Shown here: positions 20,298 to 30,697 of the stretch, piece by piece
How positions within the stretch are numbered: the first letter of the stretch is position 1
Layout: each line of letters opens with the position of its first letter
DNA from: Candidatus Avoscillospira stercorigallinarum
GTDB taxonomy: Bacteria > Bacillota > Clostridia > Oscillospirales > Oscillospiraceae
NCBI GenBank assembly: GCA_018713205.1
Contig: DVFN01000104.1
Span: 1-33,162 of the forward strand
DNA: 33,162 nucleotides
Reading direction: 5' to 3'
Notes under the pieces: generated by a model
The model's database searches: none
What the model was told of the DNA's origin: nothing
What the model saw: the letters and a program-made list of their open reading frames with translations, nothing else
Program-made: the position numbers and the translations under genes

Positions 20298-21368
20298 ATG
20301 CTGGATAAACTCAAGGCGGTGGAAGACCGCTACAACGAAATGGCGGAACGGGCGGCCCAGCCCGATTTTTACGCCGATCCCCAGGCCGCGGCCAAGCTTC
20401 TGCGGGAGCAGCGGCAGCTGGAGCCCATCGTCAGCGCCTATCGCCGCTATGTCAAGACCGCCCAGGAGGCCAAGGATCTCCGGGAGATGCTGGACGGCCA
20501 GCTGGACGAGGATATGCGGGATCTGTGCCAGGAGGAATTTACCCAGGCCAAAAAGGACCTGGAGCAGCTGGAGGAGGAGCTGAAAATCCTGCTGCTGCCC
20601 CGGGACCCCAACGACGACAAGGACGTCATCGTGGAAATCCGCGGCGGCGTCGGCGGCGAGGAGAGCGCCCTCTTCGCCCACTCCCTGTTCCGCATGTACT
20701 CCATGTACGCCGACCGCCGGGGCTGGAAGGTGAGTCTGCTCAACTACAGCGAGACCGAGCTGGGCGGCGTCAAGGAGGCGGACTTTGTGATCTCCGGCGA
20801 CGGGGCCTATTCCCGGCTGAAATTTGAGTCCGGCGTCCACCGGGTCCAGCGGGTCCCGGAGACCGAGTCCGGCGGACGGGTCCACACCTCCACGGCCACC
20901 GTGGCGGTGCTGCCGGAAATGGAGGCCGTGGACGTGGATCTGCGCCCCGAGGATATCGAAATGCAGGTGTTCCGCTCCAGCGGCGCAGGCGGCCAGCATA
21001 TCAACAAGACCTCTTCGGCGGTCCGGCTGATCCACAAGCCCACGGGCATTGTGGTCTCCTGCCAGGAGGAGCGCAGCCAGGTCCAGAACCGGGAGAAGTG
21101 CATGCAGATGCTGGCCAGCAAGCTCTACGAGATCGAGCAGACCCGGATCAACGACCAGGTCACCAGCGAACGCCGCAGTCAGGTGGGCACCGGCATGCGC
21201 AACGAGCGCATCCGCACCTACAATTTCCCCCAGGGCCGCGTCACCGACCACCGCATCGGCCTGACCCTCTACCAAATCGACAGCATCATGGACGGCGACC
21301 TGGACCCCATTATCGACGCCCTGATTACCGCCGACCAGGCGGAAAAGCTTAAAAATTCCCAATCGTAG
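20298..21368 (+). CDS. prfA: Peptide chain release factor 1
   Basis: GGVGGEESALFA, GVHRVQRVPETESGGRVHTSTATVAV, SSGAGGQHINKTSSAVR (GGQ). Confidence 0.96.
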   Translation: MLDKLKAVEDRYNEMAERAAQPDFYADPQAAAKLLREQRQLEPIVSAYRRYVKTAQEAKDLREMLDGQLDEDMRDLCQEEFTQAKKDLEQLEEELKILLLPRDPNDDKDVIVEIRGGVGGEESALFAHSLFRMYSMYADRRGWKVSLLNYSETELGGVKEADFVISGDGAYSRLKFESGVHRVQRVPETESGGRVHTSTATVAVLPEMEAVDVDLRPEDIEMQVFRSSGAGGQHINKTSSAVRLIHKPTGIVVSCQEERSQVQNREKCMQMLASKLYEIEQTRINDQVTSERRSQVGTGMRNERIRTYNFPQGRVTDHRIGLTLYQIDSIMDGDLDPIIDALITADQAEKLKNSQS

Positions 21369-21387
21369 GGACCGATGCGCTCGGCCT

Positions 21388-21558
21388 AAAGCCTCCCCTT
21401 GAGGGGAGGTGGCACGCGCAGCGTGACGGAGAGGTGTGCCGCCCAACGGGCGGCGGCGCGGAAGCGCCCTTTTGCACAGGCCGAAATCCTGCGGCAAACC
21501 TTCGGTGCGGTAACACCTCTCAGGCGCTACGCGCCAGCTCCCCTCAAGGGGAGCCTTT
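21388..21558 (+). repeat. Family-2 hairpin element, long form (copy 6)
   Basis: AAAGCCTCCCCTTGAGGGGAGGTGGCACGCGCAGCGTGACGGAGAGGTGTGCC...GGTAACACCTCTCAGGCGCTACGCGCCAGCTCCCCTCAAGGGGAGCCTTT. Confidence 0.85.
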
Positions 21559-21629
21559 GGTGCCGTGCGGCACGGGAACATTTCTGGACATCGTGACAAT
21601 CTGCAACAACGCAAAGAAAGAAGCATCCC

Positions 21630-22661
21630 ATGGACACGATTTTATTTTCTCAGCCGCTGTCTGACGCGGATTTGGACCGGGCGGCGGCCATCATTCGCGG
21701 CGGCGGGCTGCTGGGGATTCCCACGGAGACCGTCTATGGCCTCGGGGCCGACGGGCTCAATGAGACCGCGGTGCTCCATATCTTTGAGGCCAAGGGCCGT
21801 CCCCAGGACAACCCTCTGATTCTCCATGTCCCCGACGCCGGCTGGCTGCCGAAATTCTGCCGGGACATCCCCCATGCGGCCTATGCCCTGGCCCGGCGGT
21901 TCTGGCCCGGGCCTCTGACCATGATCCTGCCCCGGCGGGACATCGTACCGCTGCGGACCACCGGCGGTCTGGAGACCGTGGGCGTCCGCTGCCCCGACCA
22001 TCCCCTGACCCTGGAGATCATTCGCCGGGCCGGGGTTCCCATTGCCGCCCCCTCGGGCAATACCTCGGGCCGTCCCAGCCCCACCACCGCCGGACATATG
22101 GTGGAGGACATGTGGGGCAAGATCGACGGCATTGTGGACGGCGGCCCCTGCGGCGTCGGCGTGGAGAGCACCATCATTGATCTGACCGTGACGCCGCCCC
22201 GGCTGCTCCGGCCCGGCGGACTGCCCCTGGAGGCGCTGGAAGAAGTCTTGGGCGAGGTGGCTGTGGACAAGGCCGTGGTCAGCAAGCTGGCCGACGGCGA
22301 GCGGCCCAAGGCTCCGGGCATGAAGTACCGCCACTACGCCCCCAAGGCCCCGGTCACCGTGGTCACCGGCGACGCCGGACAGAGCGCCGCCTACATCGCC
22401 GCCCACTGTGAAAAAGAGGCCGGGATCATCTGCTTTTCCGAATTTCTGCCGCTGTTCGCCGGGCATGAGGTCCACGATCTGGGTCCCATGGCCGACCTCT
22501 CCGAGCAGGCCCGGCGGGTCTTCGACGCCCTGCGCCGGTTCGACGAGACGCCGGTCCCCGAGATCTGGGCCCAGTGCCCCGGCAGCGAGGGCCTGGGGCT
22601 GGCCGTGGGCAACCGGCTGAAAAAGGCCGCCGGGTTCCATATTGTGGAGGCATTGCCATGA
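21630..22661 (+). CDS. L-threonylcarbamoyladenylate synthase (Sua5/YwlC/TsaC family)
   Basis: GGGLLGIPTETVYGLGADG, KGRPQDNPLILH, PSGNTSGRPSPT; C-terminal Sua5 domain (PGMKYRHYAPKAPV). Confidence 0.95.
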   Translation: MDTILFSQPLSDADLDRAAAIIRGGGLLGIPTETVYGLGADGLNETAVLHIFEAKGRPQDNPLILHVPDAGWLPKFCRDIPHAAYALARRFWPGPLTMILPRRDIVPLRTTGGLETVGVRCPDHPLTLEIIRRAGVPIAAPSGNTSGRPSPTTAGHMVEDMWGKIDGIVDGGPCGVGVESTIIDLTVTPPRLLRPGGLPLEALEEVLGEVAVDKAVVSKLADGERPKAPGMKYRHYAPKAPVTVVTGDAGQSAAYIAAHCEKEAGIICFSEFLPLFAGHEVHDLGPMADLSEQARRVFDALRRFDETPVPEIWAQCPGSEGLGLAVGNRLKKAAGFHIVEALP

Positions 22662-23287
22662 GGACCGTGGTCGGCATCACCGGCGGCACAGGCTGTGGAA
22701 AAACCACGGTCCTCACCGTGCTGCAAGCCATGGGCTTTTCCACAATCGACTGTGACGCCCTCTACCATCAGATGCTGGAGGAGGGCGGCGAATTGGTGGA
22801 GAAAATCGGAGAACTCTTTCCGGGTACCGTAGAAAATGGCGTATTGCACCGCAAAAGGTTGGGAAATATAGTATTTGGAGATCCGGACGCCCTGGCGCGG
22901 CTCAGCGCAATGACCGACGAGGCTGTGGACAAACGGGTGCAGGCGGTGATAGAATGTGCACAGGGCCCTGTGGCGGTGGACGCCATCCGGCTGCTGGAGA
23001 GCGGCTTGGCCGCCCGGTGCGGCTATACCGTCGCGGTCACCGCGCCGCCGGAGGTCCGGGCCGCCCGGCTCATGGCCCGGGAGGGCATCAGCGAGGAATA
23101 CGCCCGCAAGCGTATCGCCGCCCAGCCAGACGACGCGTATTTTGCCCGGCAGTGCGACCTGGTCCTGGTCAACGACTTTCCCACCCGGGCGGAATTCGAA
23201 GCCTATTGCCGGGACAAGCTGATGGCGCTGCTGCCGCAGAATCCGGCGTCTGGCCCGATACAATCAAGTTCCAACGACGCAACATGA
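22658..23287 (+). CDS. coaE: Dephospho-CoA kinase
   Basis: VVGITGGTGCGKTTVLTVLQAMGFSTIDCDALYHQML; ATGA overlap with upstream gene. Confidence 0.92.
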   Translation: MRTVVGITGGTGCGKTTVLTVLQAMGFSTIDCDALYHQMLEEGGELVEKIGELFPGTVENGVLHRKRLGNIVFGDPDALARLSAMTDEAVDKRVQAVIECAQGPVAVDAIRLLESGLAARCGYTVAVTAPPEVRAARLMAREGISEEYARKRIAAQPDDAYFARQCDLVLVNDFPTRAEFEAYCRDKLMALLPQNPASGPIQSSSNDAT

Positions 23288-23308
23288 TGCACGATAGGAG
23301 GAATTCAT

Positions 23309-24697
23309 ATGAGCGAACTGCGTGACAAACTGCTCTACAAACCCAAGCACGGTCTGGACCGCGTCAGCGAGGCCGAGCAGGCCGAGATGGAGGCCTACAG
23401 CAAGGCCTACATGTCCTTCCTGGACAACGGCAAGACCGAGCGGGACTGTGTGGATACGGCCATTGCGCTGGCCGAGGCCAAGGGCTTTGCGCCCTATGTG
23501 CCCGGCATGGACTTGGCCCCCGGCAAGAAGGTCTATGTCAACAACCGGGGCAAGGGGATCATGCTGGCCGTCATCGGCAAGCAGCCTCTCTCCGAGGGCG
23601 CCCACATCGGCGCGGCCCACACCGACGCCCCCCGGCTGGATCTGAAGCCCAATCCCCTCTATGAGGATACGGAGCTGGCCTACTTCAAAACCCACCACTA
23701 CGGCGGTATCCGAAAATACCAGTGGGTCACCGTGCCCCTGGAGCTCCACGGCGTGGTGGTCAAGGCCGACGGCGAGACCGTGAAAATCACCATCGGCGAC
23801 AAGCCCGAGGACCCCCAGTTTATCATCAACGATCTGCTGCCCCACCTGGGCCGGGAGCAGAGCAAAAAGCCCCTGGGCGAGGCCATTCCCTCCGAGAGCC
23901 TGAACATTCTCATCGGCACCGCGCCTTTGAAGGATGACGACGGCTCCGACCGGGTGAAGCTGGCGGTGCTGGCGTATCTCCATGATATCTACGGCATCAC
24001 CGAGGAGGACTTTATCTCCGCCGAGCTGGAGGCCGTGCCCGCCGCCAAGGCCCGGGAGCTGGGCTTCGACCGGAGCCTTATCGGCGCCTACGGCCACGAC
24101 GACCGGGTCTGCGCCTATGCCGAGCTCCACGCCCTGCTGGAGCTGGACGTGCCGGAGAAGACCGCCGTGTGCATCTTCGCCGACAAGGAGGAGATCGGCT
24201 CCGAGGGCGTCAGCGGCATGATGAGCGAGGCCTTCGACTACTTTATGGAGTCCATGTGCCGGACCCAGGGCGTAGATCTGCGGACCTGCTACAGCAAGTC
24301 CTTCTGCCTCTCCGCCGACGTGACCGCGGCCTACGATCCCAACTTCCCCGAGGTCTATGAGAAGCGCAACAGCGCCTATGTGAACTACGGCGTGGGCCTG
24401 TGCAAGTACACCGGCTCCGGCGGCAAGGGCGGCGCGTCCGACGCCTCGGCGGAGGTGGTGGGCTATGTCCGCAACCTGCTCAATGCCAACGGCGTTATCT
24501 GGCAGATGGCCGAGCTGGGCAAGACCGACGCCGGCGGCGGCGGCACCGTGGCCAAGTTCATGGCCCAGCGGAATATCGACACCCTGGACGCCGGCGTGCC
24601 GGTGCTGAGCATGCACGCCCCCTACGAGACCGTGGCCAAGCTGGATTGCTATATGACCTACCGCTGCATGAAGGCCATTTTTGAGGACGCCCGATAA
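23309..24697 (+). CDS. M18-family aminopeptidase
   Basis: GAHIGAAHTDAPRLDLKPNPLYED, YGGIRKYQWVTVPLELHG, DKEEIGSEGVSGM. Confidence 0.92.
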   Translation: MSELRDKLLYKPKHGLDRVSEAEQAEMEAYSKAYMSFLDNGKTERDCVDTAIALAEAKGFAPYVPGMDLAPGKKVYVNNRGKGIMLAVIGKQPLSEGAHIGAAHTDAPRLDLKPNPLYEDTELAYFKTHHYGGIRKYQWVTVPLELHGVVVKADGETVKITIGDKPEDPQFIINDLLPHLGREQSKKPLGEAIPSESLNILIGTAPLKDDDGSDRVKLAVLAYLHDIYGITEEDFISAELEAVPAAKARELGFDRSLIGAYGHDDRVCAYAELHALLELDVPEKTAVCIFADKEEIGSEGVSGMMSEAFDYFMESMCRTQGVDLRTCYSKSFCLSADVTAAYDPNFPEVYEKRNSAYVNYGVGLCKYTGSGGKGGASDASAEVVGYVRNLLNANGVIWQMAELGKTDAGGGGTVAKFMAQRNIDTLDAGVPVLSMHAPYETVAKLDCYMTYRCMKAIFEDAR

Positions 24698-24713
24698 AAC
24701 CAAATAAAGCATA

Positions 24714-24753
24714 TAAAGATCCCTCTGACGGAATACCGCCAGAGGGATCTTTA
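24714..24753 (+). terminator. Rho-independent terminator
   Basis: AAAGATCCCTCTG...CAGAGGGATCTTT. Confidence 0.75.
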
Positions 24754-24779
24754 TTGCTATGGGATCGATGCTTCCCCTC

Positions 24780-25032
24780 GTAGGGGCCGATGCCCCCATC
24801 GGCCCGCCAGCCGCTGCGGGCGTAGGGCGGCATGCCCACATGCCGCCGGGACCGGGTGCATCGACTGGCAGTCTTGCGAAATTCGTACCTGGTTCCGGAC
24901 GCGCGATGCGCGCCCCTACGGTGTGAGCGTTCGGCGAAGGTGCATCCGACGCGGCAGCATCGGGCGGATATAAAATCCGCCCCTACGGACCCGCTTGCGG
25001 TCTTCTCGTAGGGGCGGCCTGCATGGCCGCCC
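24780..25032. repeat. REP cluster: plus arm 24780-24805; REPIN 24822-24919 (98 bp); divergent pair 24962-24986 / 25008-25032
   Basis: Five GTAG-footed hairpins with stems GGCCGATG, GGCGGCATG, GCGCGC, GGCGGAT, GGCGGCC. Confidence 0.85.
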
Positions 25033-25120
25033 GGGACCGGGTCTCGATTTGCGCCGGGGTTCGAGGGGTTTTGGGATAGGAGAAAAGTGAAGAGGGAATA
25101 GGGAAGAGGGGATAAGAGAG

Positions 25121-26044
25121 TTATCCGAAGATGCCGGTGGACAGGTAGCGCTCGCCGTTGTCGGGGAGGATGACGGCCAGGCGCTGGCCCTGGAACTCGG
25201 GGCGGCGGGAGAGCTGGACGGCGGCGAACAGGGCTGCGCCGCCCGAGGGGCCGGTGAGAATGCCCTCGGTCCGGGACAGGAGATTGGCGGTGCCGCAGCC
25301 CTCGTCGTCGGCCACGGGCAAAATCTCATCCACCACGGTTTGGTCGTAGTTCCCCGGGACAAAGCCCGCGCCGATGCCCTGGAGCCCGTGGACGCCCGGC
25401 TTTCCGCCGGAGAGCACCGCCGAGGTCTTGGGCTCCACCGCCAGAATATGGATCGTGGGGCACTGCTTTTTCAGATACCGGGCCGTGCCGCAGAGGGTGC
25501 CGCCGGTGCCCACGCCGGCAACCAGGGCGGCCAGATTGCCGCCGGCGTCGGTCCAGAGCTCCGGGCCGGTGGTCTCATAGTGGGCTTTGGCGTTGGCCGG
25601 GTTGTTGAATTGATCCAAAATCACCGCGCCGGGGGTCTCTGCCGCCAGCGCCTCGGCTTTGGCGATGGCTCCGGCCATGCCCTGACTGCCGGGCGTCAGC
25701 ACCAGCTGGGCGCCGTAGGCCTGGAGTAAATTCCGGCGCTCGGCGCTCATGGTGTCCGGCATGGTCAGAACGGCCCGGTAGCCCAGAGCCGTACACAGCG
25801 CCGCGATGGCAATGCCCGTGTTGCCGCTGGTGGGCTCGATCACCGTGCCGCCGGGCCGAAGAGTTCCGGCCTGTTCGGCGGCCCGAAGCATATAGTACGC
25901 CGCCCGGTCCTTGGCGGAACCGGCGGGATTCCGGCCCTCCAGCTTGGCGAGAATGGTCCCGTAGGCTCCGGCCGCCTGGGCGAAGCGGTGGAGCTCCACC
26001 AGAGGCGTATGGCCGATGGAGGCTTCCACGGCGGAATAGAACAT
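25121..26044 (-). CDS. cysK: Cysteine synthase (PLP-dependent)
   Basis: IGHTPLVEL, KLEGRNPAGSAKDRAA (PLP Lys), EPTSGNTGIAIA, GTGGTLCGTARYL. Confidence 0.88.
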   Translation of the reverse strand: MFYSAVEASIGHTPLVELHRFAQAAGAYGTILAKLEGRNPAGSAKDRAAYYMLRAAEQAGTLRPGGTVIEPTSGNTGIAIAALCTALGYRAVLTMPDTMSAERRNLLQAYGAQLVLTPGSQGMAGAIAKAEALAAETPGAVILDQFNNPANAKAHYETTGPELWTDAGGNLAALVAGVGTGGTLCGTARYLKKQCPTIHILAVEPKTSAVLSGGKPGVHGLQGIGAGFVPGNYDQTVVDEILPVADDEGCGTANLLSRTEGILTGPSGGAALFAAVQLSRRPEFQGQRLAVILPDNGERYLSTGIFG

Positions 26045-26060
26045 AACAATCCTCCCTTTC

Positions 26061-26522
26061 TCAGGCGGTCCCTTGGTCCAGCGCCCGCAGCAGGCCCTGA
26101 CAGCCCTCGACCACGTCCCGCCAGGTGACGCCGAATTCCCCGGTATACCAGGGGTCGGCCACGTCGCCGGGGCGGTCGGTGTAGTCCAGCAGGCGGCGGA
26201 TTTTCCGATCCGGGTCGCCGCGCAAAATCCGGTCCATGGCCCGGAGATTGCCCCGGTCCATGCCGATAAAGAGATCATAGCGGTTATAATCGGCCCAGCT
26301 GAGCTGCCGGGCGGTCTTTCCGGCGCAGTCGATGCCGTGGGCCTTCAGCTCCCGCCGGGCCGGGGGATAGACCGGGTTGCCCAGCTCCTCGGTGCTGGTG
26401 GCCGCCGAGGCAATCTCAAACTCCGCCTCCCGCCCGGCCTTCTTCACCAGGTCCTTGAGCACAAACTCCGCCATGGGACTGCGGCAGATATTTCCCAAAC
26501 AGACGAACATGATTTTGGTCAT
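26061..26522 (-). CDS. Low-molecular-weight protein tyrosine phosphatase
   Basis: MFVCLGNICRSPMAE P-loop; DPWYTGEF. Confidence 0.93.
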   Translation of the reverse strand: MTKIMFVCLGNICRSPMAEFVLKDLVKKAGREAEFEIASAATSTEELGNPVYPPARRELKAHGIDCAGKTARQLSWADYNRYDLFIGMDRGNLRAMDRILRGDPDRKIRRLLDYTDRPGDVADPWYTGEFGVTWRDVVEGCQGLLRALDQGTA

Positions 26523-26572
26523 TGGAGTTACCCTTTCCTGTGGCGCAGCGTCTGGGATGCGCGCACGTGCCT

Positions 26573-28255
26573 TTATGCTTTGTATTGTACCATGGCCAAG
26601 GGATTTTTTCCATGCGAACTTTCGGAAGAAATCTGCCGCAGCTGACCATCGGACAGTTCCAAGACCGCGTCGGCGCGGTTCAGAACCGTCTGCGTCGGAT
26701 TGTGGGAGACCAGCAGCACCGTGACCCCGTCCAGGCCCAGGACCAGCGCCTCGATTTCGGCGGCGGTGGCCGGGTCCAGGTGGGAGGTGCTCTCATCCAG
26801 CAGCAACACCGGCGTCCGGCGGACCAGGGCCCGGGCTATAACAACGCGCTGTTTCTCCCCGCCGGACAGGGCAGCGGCGTTTTCCCCCAGGTGCATATGG
26901 AGCCCGTCGGGGTGGGCCTTGACTCGGGGCAGCAGCTCCACGCGCTCCAGCGCCTGCCACACCTGGGCCTTATCCATGGCTTCATCGAGGCAGATATTGT
27001 GATACAGCGTATCGTCAAAGAGAAACGGCTCCTGCTGTAGGAGACAGAGATTGCCGGTCAGACTCTGCCGGCTGAGACTGCGGATTTCCGTATCGCCGAG
27101 AAAGATCCCGCCGGTGTAGCCGCCGCGCAGTCCGGCGATCAGATGGAGCAGGGTGGATTTCCCCGACCCGCTGCCGCCGAGGATCAGATATTTCTTTCCC
27201 TGCTCAAAGGTGTAGGTGAGATGCGACAGGATGTCGCGGGTGCCGTAGCGAAATGTCAGATCCCGCAGGGCGATGGTCCCGGTGGGCTGCGGAAGGTATT
27301 GGCTGCCGCCCCGGTCCTCCGGCTCGTCCAGCAGCGCCTGGAGCTTCTGCGCGGAGATGGCAGCCGTTCTCAATTCCACCAGATCCCCGTTCAGCCACAG
27401 AATGGGGTAGCTGATATAGACGATCAGCTCCGACGCCGCCACGATTTCCGATACGCTGATTCTGTTCTGGATGACGAGCACCGCGCCGAACAGAAATACC
27501 CCCAGATGGGCCAGCTGGTTGAAGACATAGGAGAGGGAACTGGTCCATTCCTTGGTAAATTTCGATTTCCGCCGGCTCTCCTCTGCATCCTCCAGGGCCC
27601 GGGCATAGCGCGCCTCTAGATGCCCCTCCATGTGAAAGAGTTTGGCCGTGAGGAACGCAGAGAGGTTTTCCTTGAGCGCCTGCATATGGCGTTCCTGGGC
27701 GTCGGAGTAGGCCTTGCCCAGCCGTTTCAGCTTGTTGGCATAGAGAACCGGCACCGTCGTCTGCAAAAGCGACGTCACCAGGACAAACAGCCCCAGGGCC
27801 GGGCTGATCCAGAGCAATAGGCCCAGAGCCACGGCGCAGCGCAGAAAGTCGGCGTACATATTCAAAAGAATATAGAAGTAGCTGTCGCGGAGCACCTCCG
27901 CGTCCGCCGTCAGGTTGGACAGATACTCCGCGGAGCTGCGCCGGAAGAAGCGCTCGCAGCACATATGGGAGAGCTTGTGGTACACGTCGGACCGAAGGGC
28001 CGTCATGGTTTTCTTTGTGATCCGCAGCCGCACGGCCTGATCCGCCGCGTCGATCAGCAGGTCCAGCAGGATATACACACCGAACACCAGCACATAGTTC
28101 CACACATCGGCCAGATCGCCGTTGTTGGCGAAATCAATGGCGAGGGCCAGCGCTCCGGCCACCGCCACCGCGCTCAGCGCCCGCAGCGGCGCCAGCAGCA
28201 AATACAGTAAAATCCCGGGGTTTTTCCGGAACAGATAGCGGACCATGGCATTCAC
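26573..28255 (-). CDS. ABC transporter, fused permease/ATP-binding half-exporter
   Basis: N-terminal TM domain; GGSGSGKSTLLHLIAG Walker A; LSGGEKQRVVIARALVRRTPVLLLDEST. Confidence 0.92.
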   Translation of the reverse strand: MNAMVRYLFRKNPGILLYLLLAPLRALSAVAVAGALALAIDFANNGDLADVWNYVLVFGVYILLDLLIDAADQAVRLRITKKTMTALRSDVYHKLSHMCCERFFRRSSAEYLSNLTADAEVLRDSYFYILLNMYADFLRCAVALGLLLWISPALGLFVLVTSLLQTTVPVLYANKLKRLGKAYSDAQERHMQALKENLSAFLTAKLFHMEGHLEARYARALEDAEESRRKSKFTKEWTSSLSYVFNQLAHLGVFLFGAVLVIQNRISVSEIVAASELIVYISYPILWLNGDLVELRTAAISAQKLQALLDEPEDRGGSQYLPQPTGTIALRDLTFRYGTRDILSHLTYTFEQGKKYLILGGSGSGKSTLLHLIAGLRGGYTGGIFLGDTEIRSLSRQSLTGNLCLLQQEPFLFDDTLYHNICLDEAMDKAQVWQALERVELLPRVKAHPDGLHMHLGENAAALSGGEKQRVVIARALVRRTPVLLLDESTSHLDPATAAEIEALVLGLDGVTVLLVSHNPTQTVLNRADAVLELSDGQLRQISSESSHGKNPLAMVQYKA

Positions 28256-29166
28256 CCCACCTGATCCGCTTTGACGATGGGCAGCCAGAGCTCGCAGTAC
28301 CGGGCGGTATTCACCCGGTCATTGCCATCCTCAAAAAACCAGTGGATGACCCCGATCTCCGGCGCGTCCCGCAGAAGGTAGCCGGAACGGGGCAGCACAT
28401 CGGTGACCATGGTTCGCCGCAGGGCGTCCATCTGCGCCGTCGGAAACTCACACCGCGCCGTCTCGCATACCAGATAGGTTCCCGCGGGGATGCGGAGATG
28501 CTCAAAGTGCCGGGCCATCTCGCCCAGGTCCTCGTCAAAGGCAGCCAAGGCCCAGGGGGGAAGCTGGGAGGCAAAATAGAAGTCGTAGCCGTCGGCGTCG
28601 AAATGGGTCAGGACCTGGTAGGTGATTTCGTGCTCCCGGGAGATGCCCTCCAGGAGATATTGCAGCACCCGGGTTTCACAGGCAAAGTCATGGTCCTGGG
28701 CCTGCTTGTTGCTGCGGTCCCCGGAGAAGCGCCGCTTGTAGCCGGTGAGCAGCAGTTCCTGCTTTTCTTCCACACGGCAGGGGAGGGTACAGCCGCCCTC
28801 CACGGTCATCTTGATGCGCAGCGGGGCGAACTGCCGCGGCGGAACGCCGTTGTCCCGCACCTGGGACGGCGTTGCGCCATGAAACCGCTGAAAGGCCCGC
28901 GCAAAGCTGTCCGGACTCTCATAGCCGTACTTGGCCGCAATATCCACGACCCGACCGTGTCCGGCCGCCAGTTCCGCCGCGGCCTGGGACAGGCGGCGGC
29001 TGCGGATATATTCGCCCAGGGTGTATCCGCAGAGAATGTGAAACATCCGCTGAAAGTGAAACACGGACGCACAGCCCTGCTGGGCGATGGCCTCGTAGCG
29101 CATCGGTTCGGTGAGATGTTCTTCCATGTAGTCAATGGCGGTCTGTACGGCGGTGACCCAGTCCAT
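28252..29166 (-). CDS. AraC-family regulator with GyrI-like effector-binding domain
   Basis: Two HTHs (FHFQRMFHILCGYTLGEYIRSRRLSQAAAEL; YGYESPDSFARAFQRFHGATPSQVR); C-terminal GyrI-like region; 4-nt overlap with ABC gene. Confidence 0.88.
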   Translation of the reverse strand: MDWVTAVQTAIDYMEEHLTEPMRYEAIAQQGCASVFHFQRMFHILCGYTLGEYIRSRRLSQAAAELAAGHGRVVDIAAKYGYESPDSFARAFQRFHGATPSQVRDNGVPPRQFAPLRIKMTVEGGCTLPCRVEEKQELLLTGYKRRFSGDRSNKQAQDHDFACETRVLQYLLEGISREHEITYQVLTHFDADGYDFYFASQLPPWALAAFDEDLGEMARHFEHLRIPAGTYLVCETARCEFPTAQMDALRRTMVTDVLPRSGYLLRDAPEIGVIHWFFEDGNDRVNTARYCELWLPIVKADQVG

Positions 29167-29306
29167 AATTCGGTCCTCCTGTCTGGTTGTTTGAAAATGA
29201 AGCGCGTCGCCAGTAAGCAACGCGCTTCGTGAGGTCCTATCTATCATACGCCGCCAAACCGGCGCTGTCCCGATTTTCCCTGCTTTTTGGTGCAGGGTTC
29301 CGGCAA

Positions 29307-30659
29307 TTACAGCAGGCCCTGGATCATGATGACCAGGATCAGGATGGGGAGGACGAACTGGAGATAGGGCTTGAACCACCGGGGCAGCTGGAGGCCGCTG
29401 CCGTGGTTGGTCTCGGCCAGGTACTTGTCGAAGCCCCAGCCCCACTTGGAGACGCAGAACAGCAGGAATATCAGCGAGCCGCCGGGCAGCAGCAGATTGC
29501 TCACCAGGAAATCCTCGGTGTCCATGATGCTCTTGCCGGGCAGAGGATGGACGCCGCTCCAGAGGTTAAAGCCCAGCAGGCAGGGGAAGCTGGCCAGCAG
29601 AATGATAATAAAATTGACGATCACCGACTTCTTTCTGTCCCAGCCGAAATTGTCCATGCAGCTGCTGAGAATGTTCTCAAAGACCGTGATCACCGTGGTG
29701 AAGCTGGCAAAGGTCATAAACAGGAAGAACAGCGCGCCCCACAGCCGTCCGCCGGGCATGGTGACGAAGAGGTTGGGCAGCGTCAGGAAGATCAGATTCG
29801 GGCCGGAGTCGGGCTGGATGCCGAAGCTGAAGCAGGCCGGGAAGATAATCAGGCCCGCGCTGACGGCCACAAAGGTATCCAGCGCGCAGATCCGCAATGC
29901 CTCGCCGCCCAGGGTGTGCTCCCGGGACATAAAGCTGCCGAAGATCTCCATACCCGCGATGCCCAGGCTCAGGGTGAAGAAGGCCTGATTCATGGCGGCG
30001 GTGATAACCTGGCCCAGTCCCTGGTCCACGGCCCGGCCGAAGTCCGGCAGCAGATAGAAGGCCAGACCCTCGCCCGCGCCGGGCAGGGTGACGCTCCGGA
30101 CCACCAGCACCACGATCAGCGCCAGCAGGCCGGTCATCATCCACTTGCTGATGCGCTCCAGGCCCTTCTGGATGCCGAAGCTGCATACGCCGAAGCCCGC
30201 TACCACCGTCACGACCATCCAGATGGACATCTCGCCGGGATTGGCCAGCATGTCGCTGTAGACGTCGGCCACACCGGCGGTGTCGAGGCCCTCAAAGGTG
30301 CCGGCGGCGAATTTGAAGAAGTAATCCAGCATCCAGCCGGACACCGTGGTGTAGAACATCATCAGAAGATAGCAGCCCGCCAGGCAGAACCAGCCGTGGA
30401 TATGCCACTTGCTGCCGGGCTTCTCCAGGGTCCTGTAGGCTCGGTAGGCGCTCTTGCGGCTGGCGCGGCCCACGGCCAGCTCCATGGTCAGCACCGGCAG
30501 ACCCATGGCCAGCAGGGCGATGATATAGAACAGTACGAACACGCCGCCGCCGTTTTCCCCGGTGACATAGGGGAACTTCCAGACGTTGCCGATGCCGACG
30601 GCACAGCCGGCGCTCACCAGCAGGAAGCCCAGCCGGGAGCCAAAGGTTTCTCGTTTCAT
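29307..30659 (-). CDS. Neurotransmitter:sodium symporter (NSS/SNF) family transporter
   Basis: GSRLGFLLVSAGCAVGIGNVWKFPYVTGENGGGVFVLFYIIALLAMGLPVLTMELAVGR. Confidence 0.95.
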   Translation of the reverse strand: MKRETFGSRLGFLLVSAGCAVGIGNVWKFPYVTGENGGGVFVLFYIIALLAMGLPVLTMELAVGRASRKSAYRAYRTLEKPGSKWHIHGWFCLAGCYLLMMFYTTVSGWMLDYFFKFAAGTFEGLDTAGVADVYSDMLANPGEMSIWMVVTVVAGFGVCSFGIQKGLERISKWMMTGLLALIVVLVVRSVTLPGAGEGLAFYLLPDFGRAVDQGLGQVITAAMNQAFFTLSLGIAGMEIFGSFMSREHTLGGEALRICALDTFVAVSAGLIIFPACFSFGIQPDSGPNLIFLTLPNLFVTMPGGRLWGALFFLFMTFASFTTVITVFENILSSCMDNFGWDRKKSVIVNFIIILLASFPCLLGFNLWSGVHPLPGKSIMDTEDFLVSNLLLPGGSLIFLLFCVSKWGWGFDKYLAETNHGSGLQLPRWFKPYLQFVLPILILVIMIQGLL

Positions 30660-30697
30660 AGTGGTTCGTTGTTTCTCCTTTTTCTTTGTCCGTTGTT

